Positions 35,541 to 44,862 of a DNA stretch of 64,000 nucleotides are shown here, in pieces. The notes beneath the pieces are model-generated. The model was not told the DNA's origin, ran no database searches, and worked only from the letters and a program-made list of their open reading frames with translations. Source of the stretch: Magnetococcales bacterium (GTDB taxonomy: Bacteria; Pseudomonadota; Magnetococcia; Magnetococcales; JADFYX01); NCBI GenBank assembly GCA_002753565.1, contig PEAM01000012.1, positions 52,044 through 116,043 of the forward strand, read 5' to 3'. The translations under genes were made by a program, and so were the position numbers. Position 1 is the stretch's first letter; the number at the start of each line of letters is the position of its first letter.

Positions 35541-36635
35541 GTGGATCTAGATCGGCGTCATATGGACCACGCTCTGCGCTTGGCGGCCCGAGCCGTTGGT
35601 CGTACTCGGCCCAACCCGGTGGTGGGTTGTGTGGTGGTGGCCAACGGTAAGGTGGTGGGGCGGGGTTTTCATCCCAAAGCCGGAGCACCCCACGCTGAAC
35701 GGTTTGCCCTGCAGGAGGCTGGAGAAAAAGCTCGGGGTGCGACGGTTTATGTCACGCTGGAGCCCTGCAGCCATACGGGACGAACCCCCCCCTGTGCCGA
35801 CGCCCTGATTCAGGCCGGGGTCGGGCGGGTGGTTGCCGCCATGACCGATCCCAACCCCCAGGTTTCTGGTCGGGGCATGAGACGACTGGCGGATGCCGGT
35901 ATCCAGGTGGTGGTGGGTGTGCGGGAGAGAGAGGCCCAGCATCTCAACCAACCGTTTATAACCTGGATAACCCAAGGGCGCCCCATGGTGACCCTCAAGA
36001 TGGCGGCTTCCCTGGATGGGAAAACCGCCACCCGAACCGGAGAGAGCCAGTGGATTACCGGCCCGGAAGCCCGAAAACGGGTGCAGAGTATGCGTAACCA
36101 GCACGATGTGGTGATGGTGGGTATCGGTACGGTACTGGCGGATGACCCCCGGCTGAACTGTCGACTGCCTGGTGGCAGAGATCCCATTCGGTTGGTGGTG
36201 GACTCTCATTTAAGAATACCCGACACCGCTACCCTGTATGACGCCTCCTCAACCGCCCCGTTAATGGTGGCCACCTTAAAGAAAAATAGCCCGGAACGGA
36301 TAAAAAAAGTGATGGATCGGCAGGTTCAGGTCATACTCTGCCAGGAGACGGCAACCGGGCAGGTGGATCTGCTGGATCTGATGGGGCAGCTGGGCGAGCG
36401 GGAGATAACCAGCGTGCTCTCCGAGGCCGGGGGCATTTTAAGTGATGCGCTGTTGCAGGCCGGGGTGGTGGATCGTCTGGCGCTTTTTCTGGCCCCCAAG
36501 TTGATTGGCGGCCAAGAGGCGCCGGGCCTGTTCAAGGGGGAGGGGATACAGCGGTTGGCCCAGGCCCGGGAAGTGGACAATTTAGTGGTGACCCAGATTG
36601 GTCGGGACCTGCTTCTGGAAGGGAGTATTCATTAG
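35541..36635 (+). CDS. ribD: Riboflavin biosynthesis deaminase/reductase RibD
   Basis: A 364-residue bifunctional enzyme. The N-terminal cytidine-deaminase-like domain carries the zinc site HAE (GAPHAERFAL) and PCSHTGRTPPC. The C-terminal RibD reductase domain begins near RPMVTLKMAASLDGK. The two activities perform the second and third steps from GTP to riboflavin. I prefer the GTG at 35541, which has AAGG eight bases upstream, over the GTG at 35523. First gene of ribD-ribE-ribBA-ribH. No FMN riboswitch precedes it. Confidence 0.94.
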   Translation: MDLDRRHMDHALRLAARAVGRTRPNPVVGCVVVANGKVVGRGFHPKAGAPHAERFALQEAGEKARGATVYVTLEPCSHTGRTPPCADALIQAGVGRVVAAMTDPNPQVSGRGMRRLADAGIQVVVGVREREAQHLNQPFITWITQGRPMVTLKMAASLDGKTATRTGESQWITGPEARKRVQSMRNQHDVVMVGIGTVLADDPRLNCRLPGGRDPIRLVVDSHLRIPDTATLYDASSTAPLMVATLKKNSPERIKKVMDRQVQVILCQETATGQVDLLDLMGQLGEREITSVLSEAGGILSDALLQAGVVDRLALFLAPKLIGGQEAPGLFKGEGIQRLAQAREVDNLVVTQIGRDLLLEGSIH

Positions 36636-36640
36636 AACTT

Positions 36641-37294
36641 ATGTTTACCGGTCTTGTCGAAGAGGTAGGAGAGGTCCAGGCCATTGAAAAAACCGGCCAG
36701 GATTGGTTGCTGCGGGTTAGGTGCGATTGGGATATGTCGACGGTTAAATTGGGGGACTCCATCGCCATCAATGGCGCCTGTCTGACCGTTATCAGCAAAG
36801 AGAGACAGGGTTTCTCTGTGCAGATTTCCCAGGAGAGTGTCAATAAGACCACCTTTGCAAACCTGGCTGCAGGTGCCATACTCAATCTGGAGCGAGCCTT
36901 GATGGTGGGGGGGCGGCTGGATGGTCATCTGGTTCAGGGACACGTGGATGCGGTGGGACAGGTGGAGCGGATTACCCCACGAGGTCGCTCTTTTGAGATC
37001 TGGTTTCGGGTTCCGGTTGAGGCGGGACGATATATCATTGCCAAAGGCTCCATTGCGGTGGATGGTGTCAGTTTAACCGTTAATGAGGTGGTGGATGCTG
37101 GTGGGATAAGCCGTTTTTCGGTCAATATTATTCCCCACACCCAGAAAAAAACCACGTTGGCTCAGTTGGCTCCAGGGCATAAAGTCAACGTGGAGACCGA
37201 CCTGCTGGGCCGTTATGTGGAAAGATTGATGAAGTCAGGTGGTCGTCATGGGCGATCAATGGATGAAGCGTATCTACGCGAGAAAGGTTTTTGA
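36641..37294 (+). CDS. ribE: Riboflavin synthase alpha chain
   Basis: Final enzyme of riboflavin synthesis, dismutating two lumazine molecules. The 217-residue protein is an internal duplication of lumazine-binding domains. It begins MFTGLVEEVGEV, with the first-domain SIAINGACLTV repeated as SIAVDGVSLTV in the second, as the family demands. It is five bases downstream of ribD. Confidence 0.95.
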   Translation: MFTGLVEEVGEVQAIEKTGQDWLLRVRCDWDMSTVKLGDSIAINGACLTVISKERQGFSVQISQESVNKTTFANLAAGAILNLERALMVGGRLDGHLVQGHVDAVGQVERITPRGRSFEIWFRVPVEAGRYIIAKGSIAVDGVSLTVNEVVDAGGISRFSVNIIPHTQKKTTLAQLAPGHKVNVETDLLGRYVERLMKSGGRHGRSMDEAYLREKGF

Positions 37295-37298
37295 TTGA

Positions 37299-38525
37299 AT
37301 GTCAGGCTCTTTTAATACCATCGAAGAAGTAATCGAAGATTTTCGTCAGGGAAAAATGGTCATTCTGGTAGATGACGAAGATCGGGAAAATGAGGGTGAT
37401 CTGGTTATTCCGGCGGTTCACTGTGATGATGCGGCGATCAACTACATGTCCAAATATGGGCGAGGCCTGATCTGCCTGACCATGACCCAAGAGCGGATTC
37501 GTCATCTGCAGCTCCCTTTGATGGTGGTGGATAACAATGCCAAATACAAGACCGCCTTCACCGTCTCCATTGAGGCCAGTACCGGGGTAACCACAGGTAT
37601 CTCTGCTCAGGATCGGGCCAGGACCGTGGCGGTGGCTATTGATGATCAGACCACCCCGTGCGATCTGAACCGGCCTGGCCATATTTTCCCTTTGGTGGCT
37701 CGTGATGGCGGGGTGCTGGTGCGGGCGGGCCATACCGAGGCCTCGGTGGATCTGGCTCGGTTGGCCGGATTAAAACCGGCTGCGGTGATCTGTGAAATTT
37801 TAAAAGAGGACGGTACCATGGCACGTGTGCCGGACCTGATCCCTTTTGCCAAGCAGATGGGGTTGAAGATAGCTACCATTGCCGATTTAATCTCCTACCG
37901 AACCGAGAATGAACGGCTGGTCCATCGGGCGGTTGAGACCCGAATTCCCAGCGCGTTTGGGGGTGAGTGGCAGTTGATGGTCTATACCAACGCTGTGGAT
38001 GAGTTTCAGCATGTGGTGATGGTCAAAGGGCAGATCGACCCGGATAAGCCGATTTTGGTTCGGGTTCATTCGGAGTGTCTGACCGGAGACCTGTTCGGCA
38101 GCCTGCGTTGCGACTGCGGCAGCCAACTCCACGCAGCCATGAAACAGGTGGGGGAAGAGGAGAACGGTGTTGTACTCTATCTGCGTCAGGAGGGGCGTGG
38201 CATTGGCTTGATCAATAAAATGCACGCCTACAACCTCCAAGATAAAGGGATGGATACGGTGGAGGCCAATGAGGAGCTTGGCTTTGCGCCGGATTTAAGG
38301 GATTATGGCATTGGGGCGCAAATATTGCGGGATATCGGAGTTCGGCGGATCCGTATCTTGACCAACAACCCCAAAAAGATAGTCGGTCTGGAAGGGTACG
38401 GCCTGGAGGTTGTGGAGCGGGTCCCCATAGAAATTCCGGCGAGAGAGAACAACGCCGATTATCTGGCAACCAAACAGCACAAAATGGGTCATCTACTGCG
38501 TCAGTTTCCCGAGGCAAAAGGGTAG
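37299..38525 (+). CDS. ribBA: Bifunctional DHBP synthase / GTP cyclohydrolase II
   Basis: A 408-residue fusion. The RibB domain (about 1-205) makes the four-carbon unit ([29 protein letters not shown]). The RibA domain (about 210-400) is GTP cyclohydrolase II with the zinc motif [18 protein letters not shown] and the catalytic RQEGRGIGL. Both sets of motifs look intact, so both entry reactions of riboflavin synthesis are likely supported. It lies four bases after ribE. Confidence 0.96.
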   Translation: MSGSFNTIEEVIEDFRQGKMVILVDDEDRENEGDLVIPAVHCDDAAINYMSKYGRGLICLTMTQERIRHLQLPLMVVDNNAKYKTAFTVSIEASTGVTTGISAQDRARTVAVAIDDQTTPCDLNRPGHIFPLVARDGGVLVRAGHTEASVDLARLAGLKPAAVICEILKEDGTMARVPDLIPFAKQMGLKIATIADLISYRTENERLVHRAVETRIPSAFGGEWQLMVYTNAVDEFQHVVMVKGQIDPDKPILVRVHSECLTGDLFGSLRCDCGSQLHAAMKQVGEEENGVVLYLRQEGRGIGLINKMHAYNLQDKGMDTVEANEELGFAPDLRDYGIGAQILRDIGVRRIRILTNNPKKIVGLEGYGLEVVERVPIEIPARENNADYLATKQHKMGHLLRQFPEAKG

Positions 38526-38585
38526 AGGGCGTAATCCGGTGGATGTAGCAGGTTTTGAGAGGTCAAAAGGAGGGAGCAGACTCAG

Positions 38586-39059
38586 ATGAGTGATCAGACA
38601 CACACTATAGAAGGCAATCTAGACGCCAGCGGCGAGACTTTTGCCTTGGTGGTTGCCCGTTTCAACAGTTTTATCACCGAGCGACTGTTAGAGGGGGCAC
38701 TGGACTGTCTGCTGCGTAACGGAGCCAGGGCGGAGGATCTGACGGTAGTTCGGGTTCCGGGGGCGTATGAGATCCCCATGGCGGCCTCCAAGTTGGTTCA
38801 AAGCAAAAAGTATAGTGGTATCATCTGCCTGGGTGCGGTGATCCGGGGCGCGACTCCCCACTTCGATTATGTCTGTTCCGAGGTGACCAAGGGGGTGGCG
38901 TCGGTCTCTCTGGAGAGTGGTGTTCCCATTGGTTTTGGGGTGTTGACTACGGATACTGTCGAGCAGGCGGTGGATCGGGCGGGTGCCAAATCGGGCAATA
39001 AAGGCTGGGAGACAGCCCACTCTACCATGGAGATGGTGGATCTTTTCAAGAAGTTATAA
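38586..39059 (+). CDS. ribH: 6,7-dimethyl-8-ribityllumazine synthase
   Basis: The penultimate riboflavin enzyme, a 157-residue icosahedral-type protein. It contains [17 protein letters not shown], the [10 protein letters not shown] loop, [18 protein letters not shown] and the [11 protein letters not shown] segment. A very strong ribosome binding site (AGGAGGGAG) sits before the ATG. The ribH-nusB-thiL order that follows is common in proteobacteria. Confidence 0.96.
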   Translation: MSDQTHTIEGNLDASGETFALVVARFNSFITERLLEGALDCLLRNGARAEDLTVVRVPGAYEIPMAASKLVQSKKYSGIICLGAVIRGATPHFDYVCSEVTKGVASVSLESGVPIGFGVLTTDTVEQAVDRAGAKSGNKGWETAHSTMEMVDLFKKL

Positions 39060-39132
39060 CGGGTAGCATTAAGAGAGCAGACCAATTTTGGTATAATCCT
39101 CGGGGTGGGGATTTGGGCAAGGTAAAAACAGG

Positions 39133-39630
39133 ATGGAACAGCGTACAGAGAAACAGAACCAGGGAAAGGTCAGCGCTTTGGACGATCCCCGGTTGGGTCG
39201 GGTATCGACCAAAAAAGTGGGCCAAGGCAATCGGCATAAGGCGCGCGAGTTGATTCTTCAAGCCCTGTATCAGAGTGATATCTCTGGGGATAATATTCAA
39301 AATGCGGTGGAGCAACTCTGCAAGGAGAATGCCGGGGGGCGTGCCGATATGGTCTATTTTAAACGGGTGGCTACAGGAACCTGGAGTCGGTTGGCTGAGT
39401 TGGACCAGTGGATTGCCAAGGCTTCAACCAACTGGGCCACGGATCGGATCTCCACCATCGATCGCAATATTCTCCGCCAGGGTATCTATGAGCTTCTCGC
39501 CGAACCGGAGCTCCCTTCTCGGGTGATTATCAATGAGGCCATCGAGCTGTCCAAGCGGTATGGCGGCAAGGGGTCCCGTTCTTTTGTCAATGGGATCATG
39601 GACCATCTGGCGGGAAAGATTCGGGTCTGA
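39133..39630 (+). CDS. nusB: Transcription antitermination factor NusB
   Basis: A 165-residue all-helical RNA-binding protein that joins NusE on boxA sites in rRNA operons. Family segments HKARELILQALYQSDISGD and RVIINEAIELSKRYGGKGSRSFVNGIMD are clear. The N-terminal 35 residues are a charged extension absent from E. coli NusB. It lies between ribH and thiL, its usual company. Confidence 0.94.
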   Translation: MEQRTEKQNQGKVSALDDPRLGRVSTKKVGQGNRHKARELILQALYQSDISGDNIQNAVEQLCKENAGGRADMVYFKRVATGTWSRLAELDQWIAKASTNWATDRISTIDRNILRQGIYELLAEPELPSRVIINEAIELSKRYGGKGSRSFVNGIMDHLAGKIRV

Positions 39631-39677
39631 TTGGACCTCTTCAAGGAATAAACTATTTTTAAAGGTAACGAGCGGTT

Positions 39678-40688
39678 ATGAAGGAAGAGAAAACCATCTC
39701 CTCGGTTGGTGAGTTTGAGTTAATCCGAAGCTGTTTTTCATCCTCTGTACCATCCGATGTGACCGGTATTACGGTGGGCTTGGGTGATGATGGGGCTGTT
39801 TTGGATGTTCCCCGAACCCAGGAGTTGGTAGTGAGTACGGATACTCTGGTGGAGGGAATTCACTTTAGTTCGGATGATGACCCCTATCTGCTGGGCCGAA
39901 AAGCGTTGCGGGTCAATCTGTCTGATCTGGCAGCCATGGGTGCCCAACCCCGCTGGTATCTTCTCTCCCTCTCTCTGCCCCCCTCTACCCCTTTGAGTTG
40001 GGTGACGGAGTTTTCTCGTGGGCTGAAGGAGGATGGTGAACGGTATAAGGTGGCGCTAACGGGTGGTGACACCACCGGAAGCAAAGGGTGCCGGATTATG
40101 ACCATCACCATGATGGGCTATCTGGGCAAGGGTCGGGCGCTCTGTCGTTCGGGTTTGCAGCTTGGAGACCGACTCTTTGTGACGGGAACCTTGGGAGATG
40201 CCACCTTGGGCCTGGCGCATCATTTGGGGCGGATGACCCTTTCCGACTCCGAAGATGCCATCTATCTGATGCAGCGTCATCAGCTTCCTGAACCCCGGAT
40301 TGCTTTTGGTATGGGGTTGATTGATGCGGCCTTGGCTCATGGAGCGATCGACCTTTCTGATGGTTTGGTCGCCGATTTACGGCATCTCTGTACTGCCTCC
40401 AAGGTTGGTGCGGAGGTCGATGTTGAAAAAATTCCTCTCTCCCATGCCGCTCGGCGGCAGTTGGAGGCCCATGATGGTGATCTGCTTACCCAGATTTTAA
40501 CGGGTGGGGAGGATTATGAGTTGCTGTTTGCTGTCAGTCCGGGTTGTTTGGGTGCGGTGGCTAATCTGGCCGACCAGATGGGCCTTGCCATTACCGAAAT
40601 TGGTGTGGTGACGGCGGGCAGTTCTGTCAACTTCAACCTGAACGGCACCCCCATGCGGTTGGGTTCGGGGGGCTGGACCCATTTTTAG
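39678..40688 (+). CDS. thiL: Thiamine-monophosphate kinase
   Basis: A 336-residue ATP-dependent kinase making thiamine diphosphate, of the PurM-like fold. Motifs: GLGDDGAVLDV near the N-terminus, STDTLVEGIHF, ALTGGDTTGS and ILTGGEDYELLFAV in the C-terminal part. It closes the rib-nusB-thiL run; two copies of the dispersed repeat follow. Confidence 0.95.
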   Translation: MKEEKTISSVGEFELIRSCFSSSVPSDVTGITVGLGDDGAVLDVPRTQELVVSTDTLVEGIHFSSDDDPYLLGRKALRVNLSDLAAMGAQPRWYLLSLSLPPSTPLSWVTEFSRGLKEDGERYKVALTGGDTTGSKGCRIMTITMMGYLGKGRALCRSGLQLGDRLFVTGTLGDATLGLAHHLGRMTLSDSEDAIYLMQRHQLPEPRIAFGMGLIDAALAHGAIDLSDGLVADLRHLCTASKVGAEVDVEKIPLSHAARRQLEAHDGDLLTQILTGGEDYELLFAVSPGCLGAVANLADQMGLAITEIGVVTAGSSVNFNLNGTPMRLGSGGWTHF

Positions 40689-40749
40689 CTAATGGGACGG
40701 GGCTGGAGAGGGAGGTTCTTCTTTCTCAGCCCCAGCTCTCAACCCTATT

Positions 40750-41107
40750 GAGATTTCAAACCAAATTTGTACAAAACGATTGCGGATGGGTCTGGGAAGG
40801 CATGGATGCCTTCCCAGCGGGTTTGGGCAGCGCCCAAGGTTCTAAGCCTTTGACTTTGCTTTTATTTTTTATTTTTAAAAGCGTGGGGGTTTGGGGGCCT
40901 GCAAGGCCTCCCAAGGTTTTGCTTTTATAGAGATTTCAAACCAAATTTGTACAAAACGATTGCGGATGGGTCTGGGAAGGCATGGATGCCTTCCCAGCGG
41001 GTTTGGGCAGCGCCCAAGGTTCTAAGCCTTTGACTTTGCTTTTATTTTTTATTTTTAAAAGCGTGGGGGTTTGGGGGCCTGCAAGGCCTCCCAAGGTTTT
41101 GCTTTTA
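40750..41107. repeat. Exact tandem duplication of the dispersed repeat, copies C and D
   Basis: Two copies of about 178 bases with a period of exactly 180 (40750-40927 and 40930-41107); I see no difference between them. Each starts GAGATTTCAAACCAAAT, then has the GGAAGGCAT-GG-ATGCCTTCC hairpin, GCGGGTTTGGGCAGCGCCC, the A/T-rich spacer and the TTGGGGGCC/GGCCTCCCAA hairpin. They fill most of the gap between thiL and flhA. The apparent reading frames within come from the repeat sequence. Confidence 0.95.
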
Positions 41108-41345
41108 ATGCGTGTCTCGATTTGGTTTTGCTTGTCCCTAACCCCCCTCACACTCCCCCTCATGCTACCCTTTTCCTCTTCAAAAACAGAAAAAGCCGGT
41201 TTTAACTTTCGATATGGCTTGTTATTTGCATTTCATTTCGTGAGAGTACTCCTGAGTAGCGGATTTTTCAGGACTCTTTGCCCTTTTTGTCTATGAATAA
41301 ACGTCATCGATTCCAGATGGCACCTTTTGAATATTGGAGAGTATT
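41108..41345. other. Leader region of the flagellar cluster
   Basis: About 240 bases without a gene between the repeats and flhA. A promoter for the flhAFG-fliA unit is expected here, but I do not find convincing sigma70, sigma54 or sigma28 elements by eye. GGAGAG at 41335-41340 is the likely ribosome binding site of flhA. Confidence 0.4.
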
Positions 41346-43436
41346 TTGGCTGCAATTACAATGCCGAAGGCTATTACTCAACTTAAGGGTCTCAATGATC
41401 TGATCATGGCATTTGGGATCATCATGATCCTGACCGTGATGATCATTCCGATGCCCTCATGGGTGTTGGATCTTCTCTTATCGGTCAATATCTCCTTTGC
41501 GATTGTCATTCTTCTGACGACCGTCTACGTCCACAGGCCGCTGGAGTTCTCCTCCTTTCCCAGTGTGCTTCTCATCTCAACCATGTTGAGGCTGGCTCTC
41601 AACATCTCCACCACCCGTCTGATTCTCCTCCACGGTGCCGAAGGGGAGGGGGCCGCCGGTGAGGTGATCCGCTCCTTTGGTCAGTTTGTGGTGGGTGGTA
41701 ATCCGGTGGTGGGTGTGATCGTCTTCACCATTTTGGTGATTATCAACTTTGTGGTTATCACCAAAGGTGCCGGACGTATTGCTGAGGTGGCAGCCCGGTT
41801 TACCTTGGATAAGATGCCGGGTAAACAGATGGCAATCGATGCCGACTTGAACTCGGGGCTGATTTCAGAGTCGGAAGCCAAAATGCGCCGGAAGGATATT
41901 GAGGAAGAGTCGGAATTTTTCGGAGCCATGGATGGTGCGTCGAAATTTGTTCGTGGTGATGCCGTCGCCGGTATTCTGATTACCCTGATCAATATCATCG
42001 GTGGTTTTATCATCGGTGTGGCTCAGCAAGATCTGACCGCCGGTGAATCGGCCAACATCTACACAATCTTGACGGTTGGTGACGGACTGGTGGCACAAAT
42101 TCCGGCTCTGATCATCTCCACCGCTGCCGGTTTTCTGGTTACCCGAGCCTCTTCGGATAAACATCTGGCCGACCATATGGGTGGGCAGATAACCGCCAAG
42201 CCTCGGGTGATCCTCATCAGTGCTGGTGTGTTGAGTCTTTTTGCCATCATGCCGGGTATGCCGACAGTATCCTTCTCCATTCTGGCCATCCTCATGGGTA
42301 TCTGGTCCTACTTCCTGTTTAAGAGGTTGGAGGTCAAAGAGCAGATGGCTGTTCAGGAAACAGCCGTTCAAGCCCAGGAAGAGAGCCAGGAAGAGGAGCC
42401 GATTGAAAGTTTTCTGGCTTTGGATCTGCTCCGTTTGGATGTAGGCTATGGGTTGATATCCTTGGTGGATGAGAGCCAAAATGGCACCCTGTTGGATAAG
42501 ATTCGCTCCATTCGAAAACAGTTTGCAACCGATATGGGCTTTGTGGTTCCACCGATCCATATTAAAGATAATCTCCAGTTTAAGCCGGGTGAGTACAGTT
42601 TCTACATTAAAGGGGTCGAGGTGGGTAACGGTGAGTTGAAGACCGGACACTATCTGGCCATGGAAGGGGGAACGGTTACCGGTCGGGTAGAGGGTACCGA
42701 GACAGTCGAGCCGGCTTTTGGTCTTCCGGCAATCTGGATTGCGGCCAACGATAAAGAGCGGGCAGAAATGTTGGGCTATACGGTGGTGGATGCCGCCACG
42801 GTTCTGGCGACCCATATTACCGAACTGGTTAACGGTCACTCCCATGAGATGTTGAACCGTCAAGAGGTTCAAAACCTGCTGGATCTGGTCGCCAAAGACC
42901 AGCCCAAACTGGTGGATGAGTTGATTCCCAATGTGGTTAATCTGGGTGGCGTTCAGAAGGTTCTTCAAGGACTGCTTCGGGAGCGTGTCTCCATCCGTGA
43001 TATGACCACGGTTCTGGAAACCATGGCAGACTACGCCAAGGTGATCAAGCAGCCACAACAGTTGGTGGAGTTGGTTCGACAATCTCTCTCCCGCTCCTTG
43101 GTGGGTAAATATCTGGATGAGAATGGCAATCTTTCTGCGCTGATTTTGGGGCCAGAGGCTGAAAACATGATCAGTGAGGCCATTGTCGATGGGGAGTATG
43201 GCTCTTATCTCTCCCTGGCACCCCGAACCACCAGTCTGTTTTTAAATCAGATGCGTGATTCCGTTGAGCAGGTTGCCTCACAGGTAATTCAACCTATTAT
43301 TATTACAGGTACTCGGGTGCGGCCCTTTGTCAGACAAGCGACAGAGGCATCCATTCCCCATCTGGTTGTCATCTCTCAAAATGAGGTGCCATCCAATATT
43401 TCGATTAAATCCTTGGGAACGGTAACCCTTTCCTGA
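41346..43436 (+). CDS. flhA: Flagellar export gate protein FlhA
   Basis: A large inner-membrane component of the flagellar type III secretion gate, 696 residues. Eight membrane helices make up the first 330 residues, and the FHIPEP signature is seen as AARFTLDKMPGKQMAIDADLNSG (split over about 150-175). A cytoplasmic ring domain (about 350-696) binds export chaperones. Starts are ambiguous: TTG at 41346 has GGAGAG five bases upstream and is chosen, while TTG 41334 and ATG 41361 are alternatives. First gene of the flagellar regulatory block. Confidence 0.95.
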   Translation: MAAITMPKAITQLKGLNDLIMAFGIIMILTVMIIPMPSWVLDLLLSVNISFAIVILLTTVYVHRPLEFSSFPSVLLISTMLRLALNISTTRLILLHGAEGEGAAGEVIRSFGQFVVGGNPVVGVIVFTILVIINFVVITKGAGRIAEVAARFTLDKMPGKQMAIDADLNSGLISESEAKMRRKDIEEESEFFGAMDGASKFVRGDAVAGILITLINIIGGFIIGVAQQDLTAGESANIYTILTVGDGLVAQIPALIISTAAGFLVTRASSDKHLADHMGGQITAKPRVILISAGVLSLFAIMPGMPTVSFSILAILMGIWSYFLFKRLEVKEQMAVQETAVQAQEESQEEEPIESFLALDLLRLDVGYGLISLVDESQNGTLLDKIRSIRKQFATDMGFVVPPIHIKDNLQFKPGEYSFYIKGVEVGNGELKTGHYLAMEGGTVTGRVEGTETVEPAFGLPAIWIAANDKERAEMLGYTVVDAATVLATHITELVNGHSHEMLNRQEVQNLLDLVAKDQPKLVDELIPNVVNLGGVQKVLQGLLRERVSIRDMTTVLETMADYAKVIKQPQQLVELVRQSLSRSLVGKYLDENGNLSALILGPEAENMISEAIVDGEYGSYLSLAPRTTSLFLNQMRDSVEQVASQVIQPIIITGTRVRPFVRQATEASIPHLVVISQNEVPSNISIKSLGTVTLS

Positions 43437-43482
43437 TCATTGGCCAGAACGTTGGATTATGTCGGTAGAGATTGGTTAAAAA

Positions 43483-44757
43483 ATGAAAATTTCAACATTC
43501 CGGGCGCGGGATATGCGCGAGGCACTACAGGAAGTCAAAGAGAAACTCGGCCCCGATGCGGTGATTCTCTCGACTCGAAGTATTCGGGAGAAAGGCGGCA
43601 GCGGTCTGGGGAGTACCCTGATTGAGGTGACCGCCTGCCCCAGCCCCTCGACCAATGGAGAGCGATCTCCTTCAGGGGGTTCTGGCGGCTTGACCGGTCA
43701 GGCCAAAGGGAAAAAGCCCCCTCTCTCCCCTGCCTCTCGGTTTTCGGCTCTGGTGGATGATCCGGTGGATCGATCCGGGAAGCGGGAGCTCCCCAATCTG
43801 GCGGCTCTGCGCGGCAGCAAGTTGGGTCAAGGGGGGGGAGATTATCGAGAGCCTGGTGGGGATAACAACCCGGATCTCTCTAAAATTCAATCCAGTCTGC
43901 GAGAGTTGGAGGAGCGGGTTTCGGTCATGCCAGGTGGGTTGGTTGGCGGTATTCCCATCGGAGATGTAGCCGGGCTGGATCAGGATGGCAGACGTTATTA
44001 CGGTTGGTTGTTGATGCACGGTGTGGAGGAGCCGATTGCCAGAAAAATTGTCATGGCAGATCGTTCTCAATCGGCCAAGGGCGGCAACTCCGGACTGGAA
44101 GATGCACTGAAAAGTTCGTTGCGTTTTCATGATCCCTTAAGCGGCAAAGCGCGGGTTATCTGTCTGGTGGGTCCGACCGGTGTGGGGAAAACCACCACCC
44201 TGGCCAAGATTGCCGCCGACCTGATGCTCAACCGTCAGCGGTCGGTGGGGATGATCACTCTGGACACTTTCCGTGTTGGAGCGGTGGCTCAATTGGAAAC
44301 CTATGCTAAACTGTTGCAGGTTCGACTGGTGGTGGCGCGCAGTTTGTCGGAGGTCAAAGCCGGTCTGCATGCGCTGAACCGCTGTGACTATGTGTTGGTC
44401 GATACGGTGGGTTCCAGTCCGTACAACCGTCGCCAGGTCAACTCCACCGCCGGTCTTCTGCCCATTATGGGGGATGATCGTGAGGTGATTCTCTGTATGT
44501 CGGCCAATGTTCGGGAGACGGAACAGCAGGCGATCCATCGCCGTTTTTCGGTGTTGAATCCGTCCGGGCTGATCTTTACCAAACTGGATGAGACGGTCAC
44601 CTACGGGGGAATTCTGAACGTGGCCATCAAGTCGGGACTACCCTTGACCATGTATACCGATGGTCAGCGGGTACCGGAAAATTTGGGTTGGATGTCTGCC
44701 AAGACGTTGGCCGCCTGGTTCCAAAAAGATACGGCTGCAGCCTTTGCCGATGATTAG
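43483..44757 (+). CDS. flhF: Flagellar SRP-like GTPase FlhF
   Basis: A 424-residue GTPase of the signal recognition particle family that places polar flagella. The N-terminal basic domain MKISTFRARDMREALQEV is followed by a Pro/Ser/Gly-rich linker (about 55-135), then the NG domain with GPTGVGKTTT, DTFRVGA, DTVGSS and TKLDET. Together with FlhG it controls the number and place of flagella, so polar flagellation is expected. It is 46 bases after flhA. Confidence 0.95.
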   Translation: MKISTFRARDMREALQEVKEKLGPDAVILSTRSIREKGGSGLGSTLIEVTACPSPSTNGERSPSGGSGGLTGQAKGKKPPLSPASRFSALVDDPVDRSGKRELPNLAALRGSKLGQGGGDYREPGGDNNPDLSKIQSSLRELEERVSVMPGGLVGGIPIGDVAGLDQDGRRYYGWLLMHGVEEPIARKIVMADRSQSAKGGNSGLEDALKSSLRFHDPLSGKARVICLVGPTGVGKTTTLAKIAADLMLNRQRSVGMITLDTFRVGAVAQLETYAKLLQVRLVVARSLSEVKAGLHALNRCDYVLVDTVGSSPYNRRQVNSTAGLLPIMGDDREVILCMSANVRETEQQAIHRRFSVLNPSGLIFTKLDETVTYGGILNVAIKSGLPLTMYTDGQRVPENLGWMSAKTLAAWFQKDTAAAFADD

Positions 44758-44862
44758 CAGGTTGGGGTGTGGTCGATAGCTGGTACTTTCTGCTGGATGG
44801 GTCGAATAAGAGAGAGCGGAGAAGCGGTTGGTCTCCGAAAACTCGAAACATGAGGATTTCAC

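Noticed and set aside
40750..41107. CRISPR-like array
   Set aside because: There are only two units of 180 bases without spacers, and no cas genes. It is a tandem duplication.
40982..41296. A 104-codon plus-strand frame between thiL and flhA
   Set aside because: Most of it lies inside the tandem repeat, and the same partial frame occurs in the other copy. It is a product of the repeat.
41865..43082. A 405-codon minus-strand frame opposite flhA
   Set aside because: flhA is certain on the plus strand, and the antisense product is His/Gln-rich shadow sequence without motifs.
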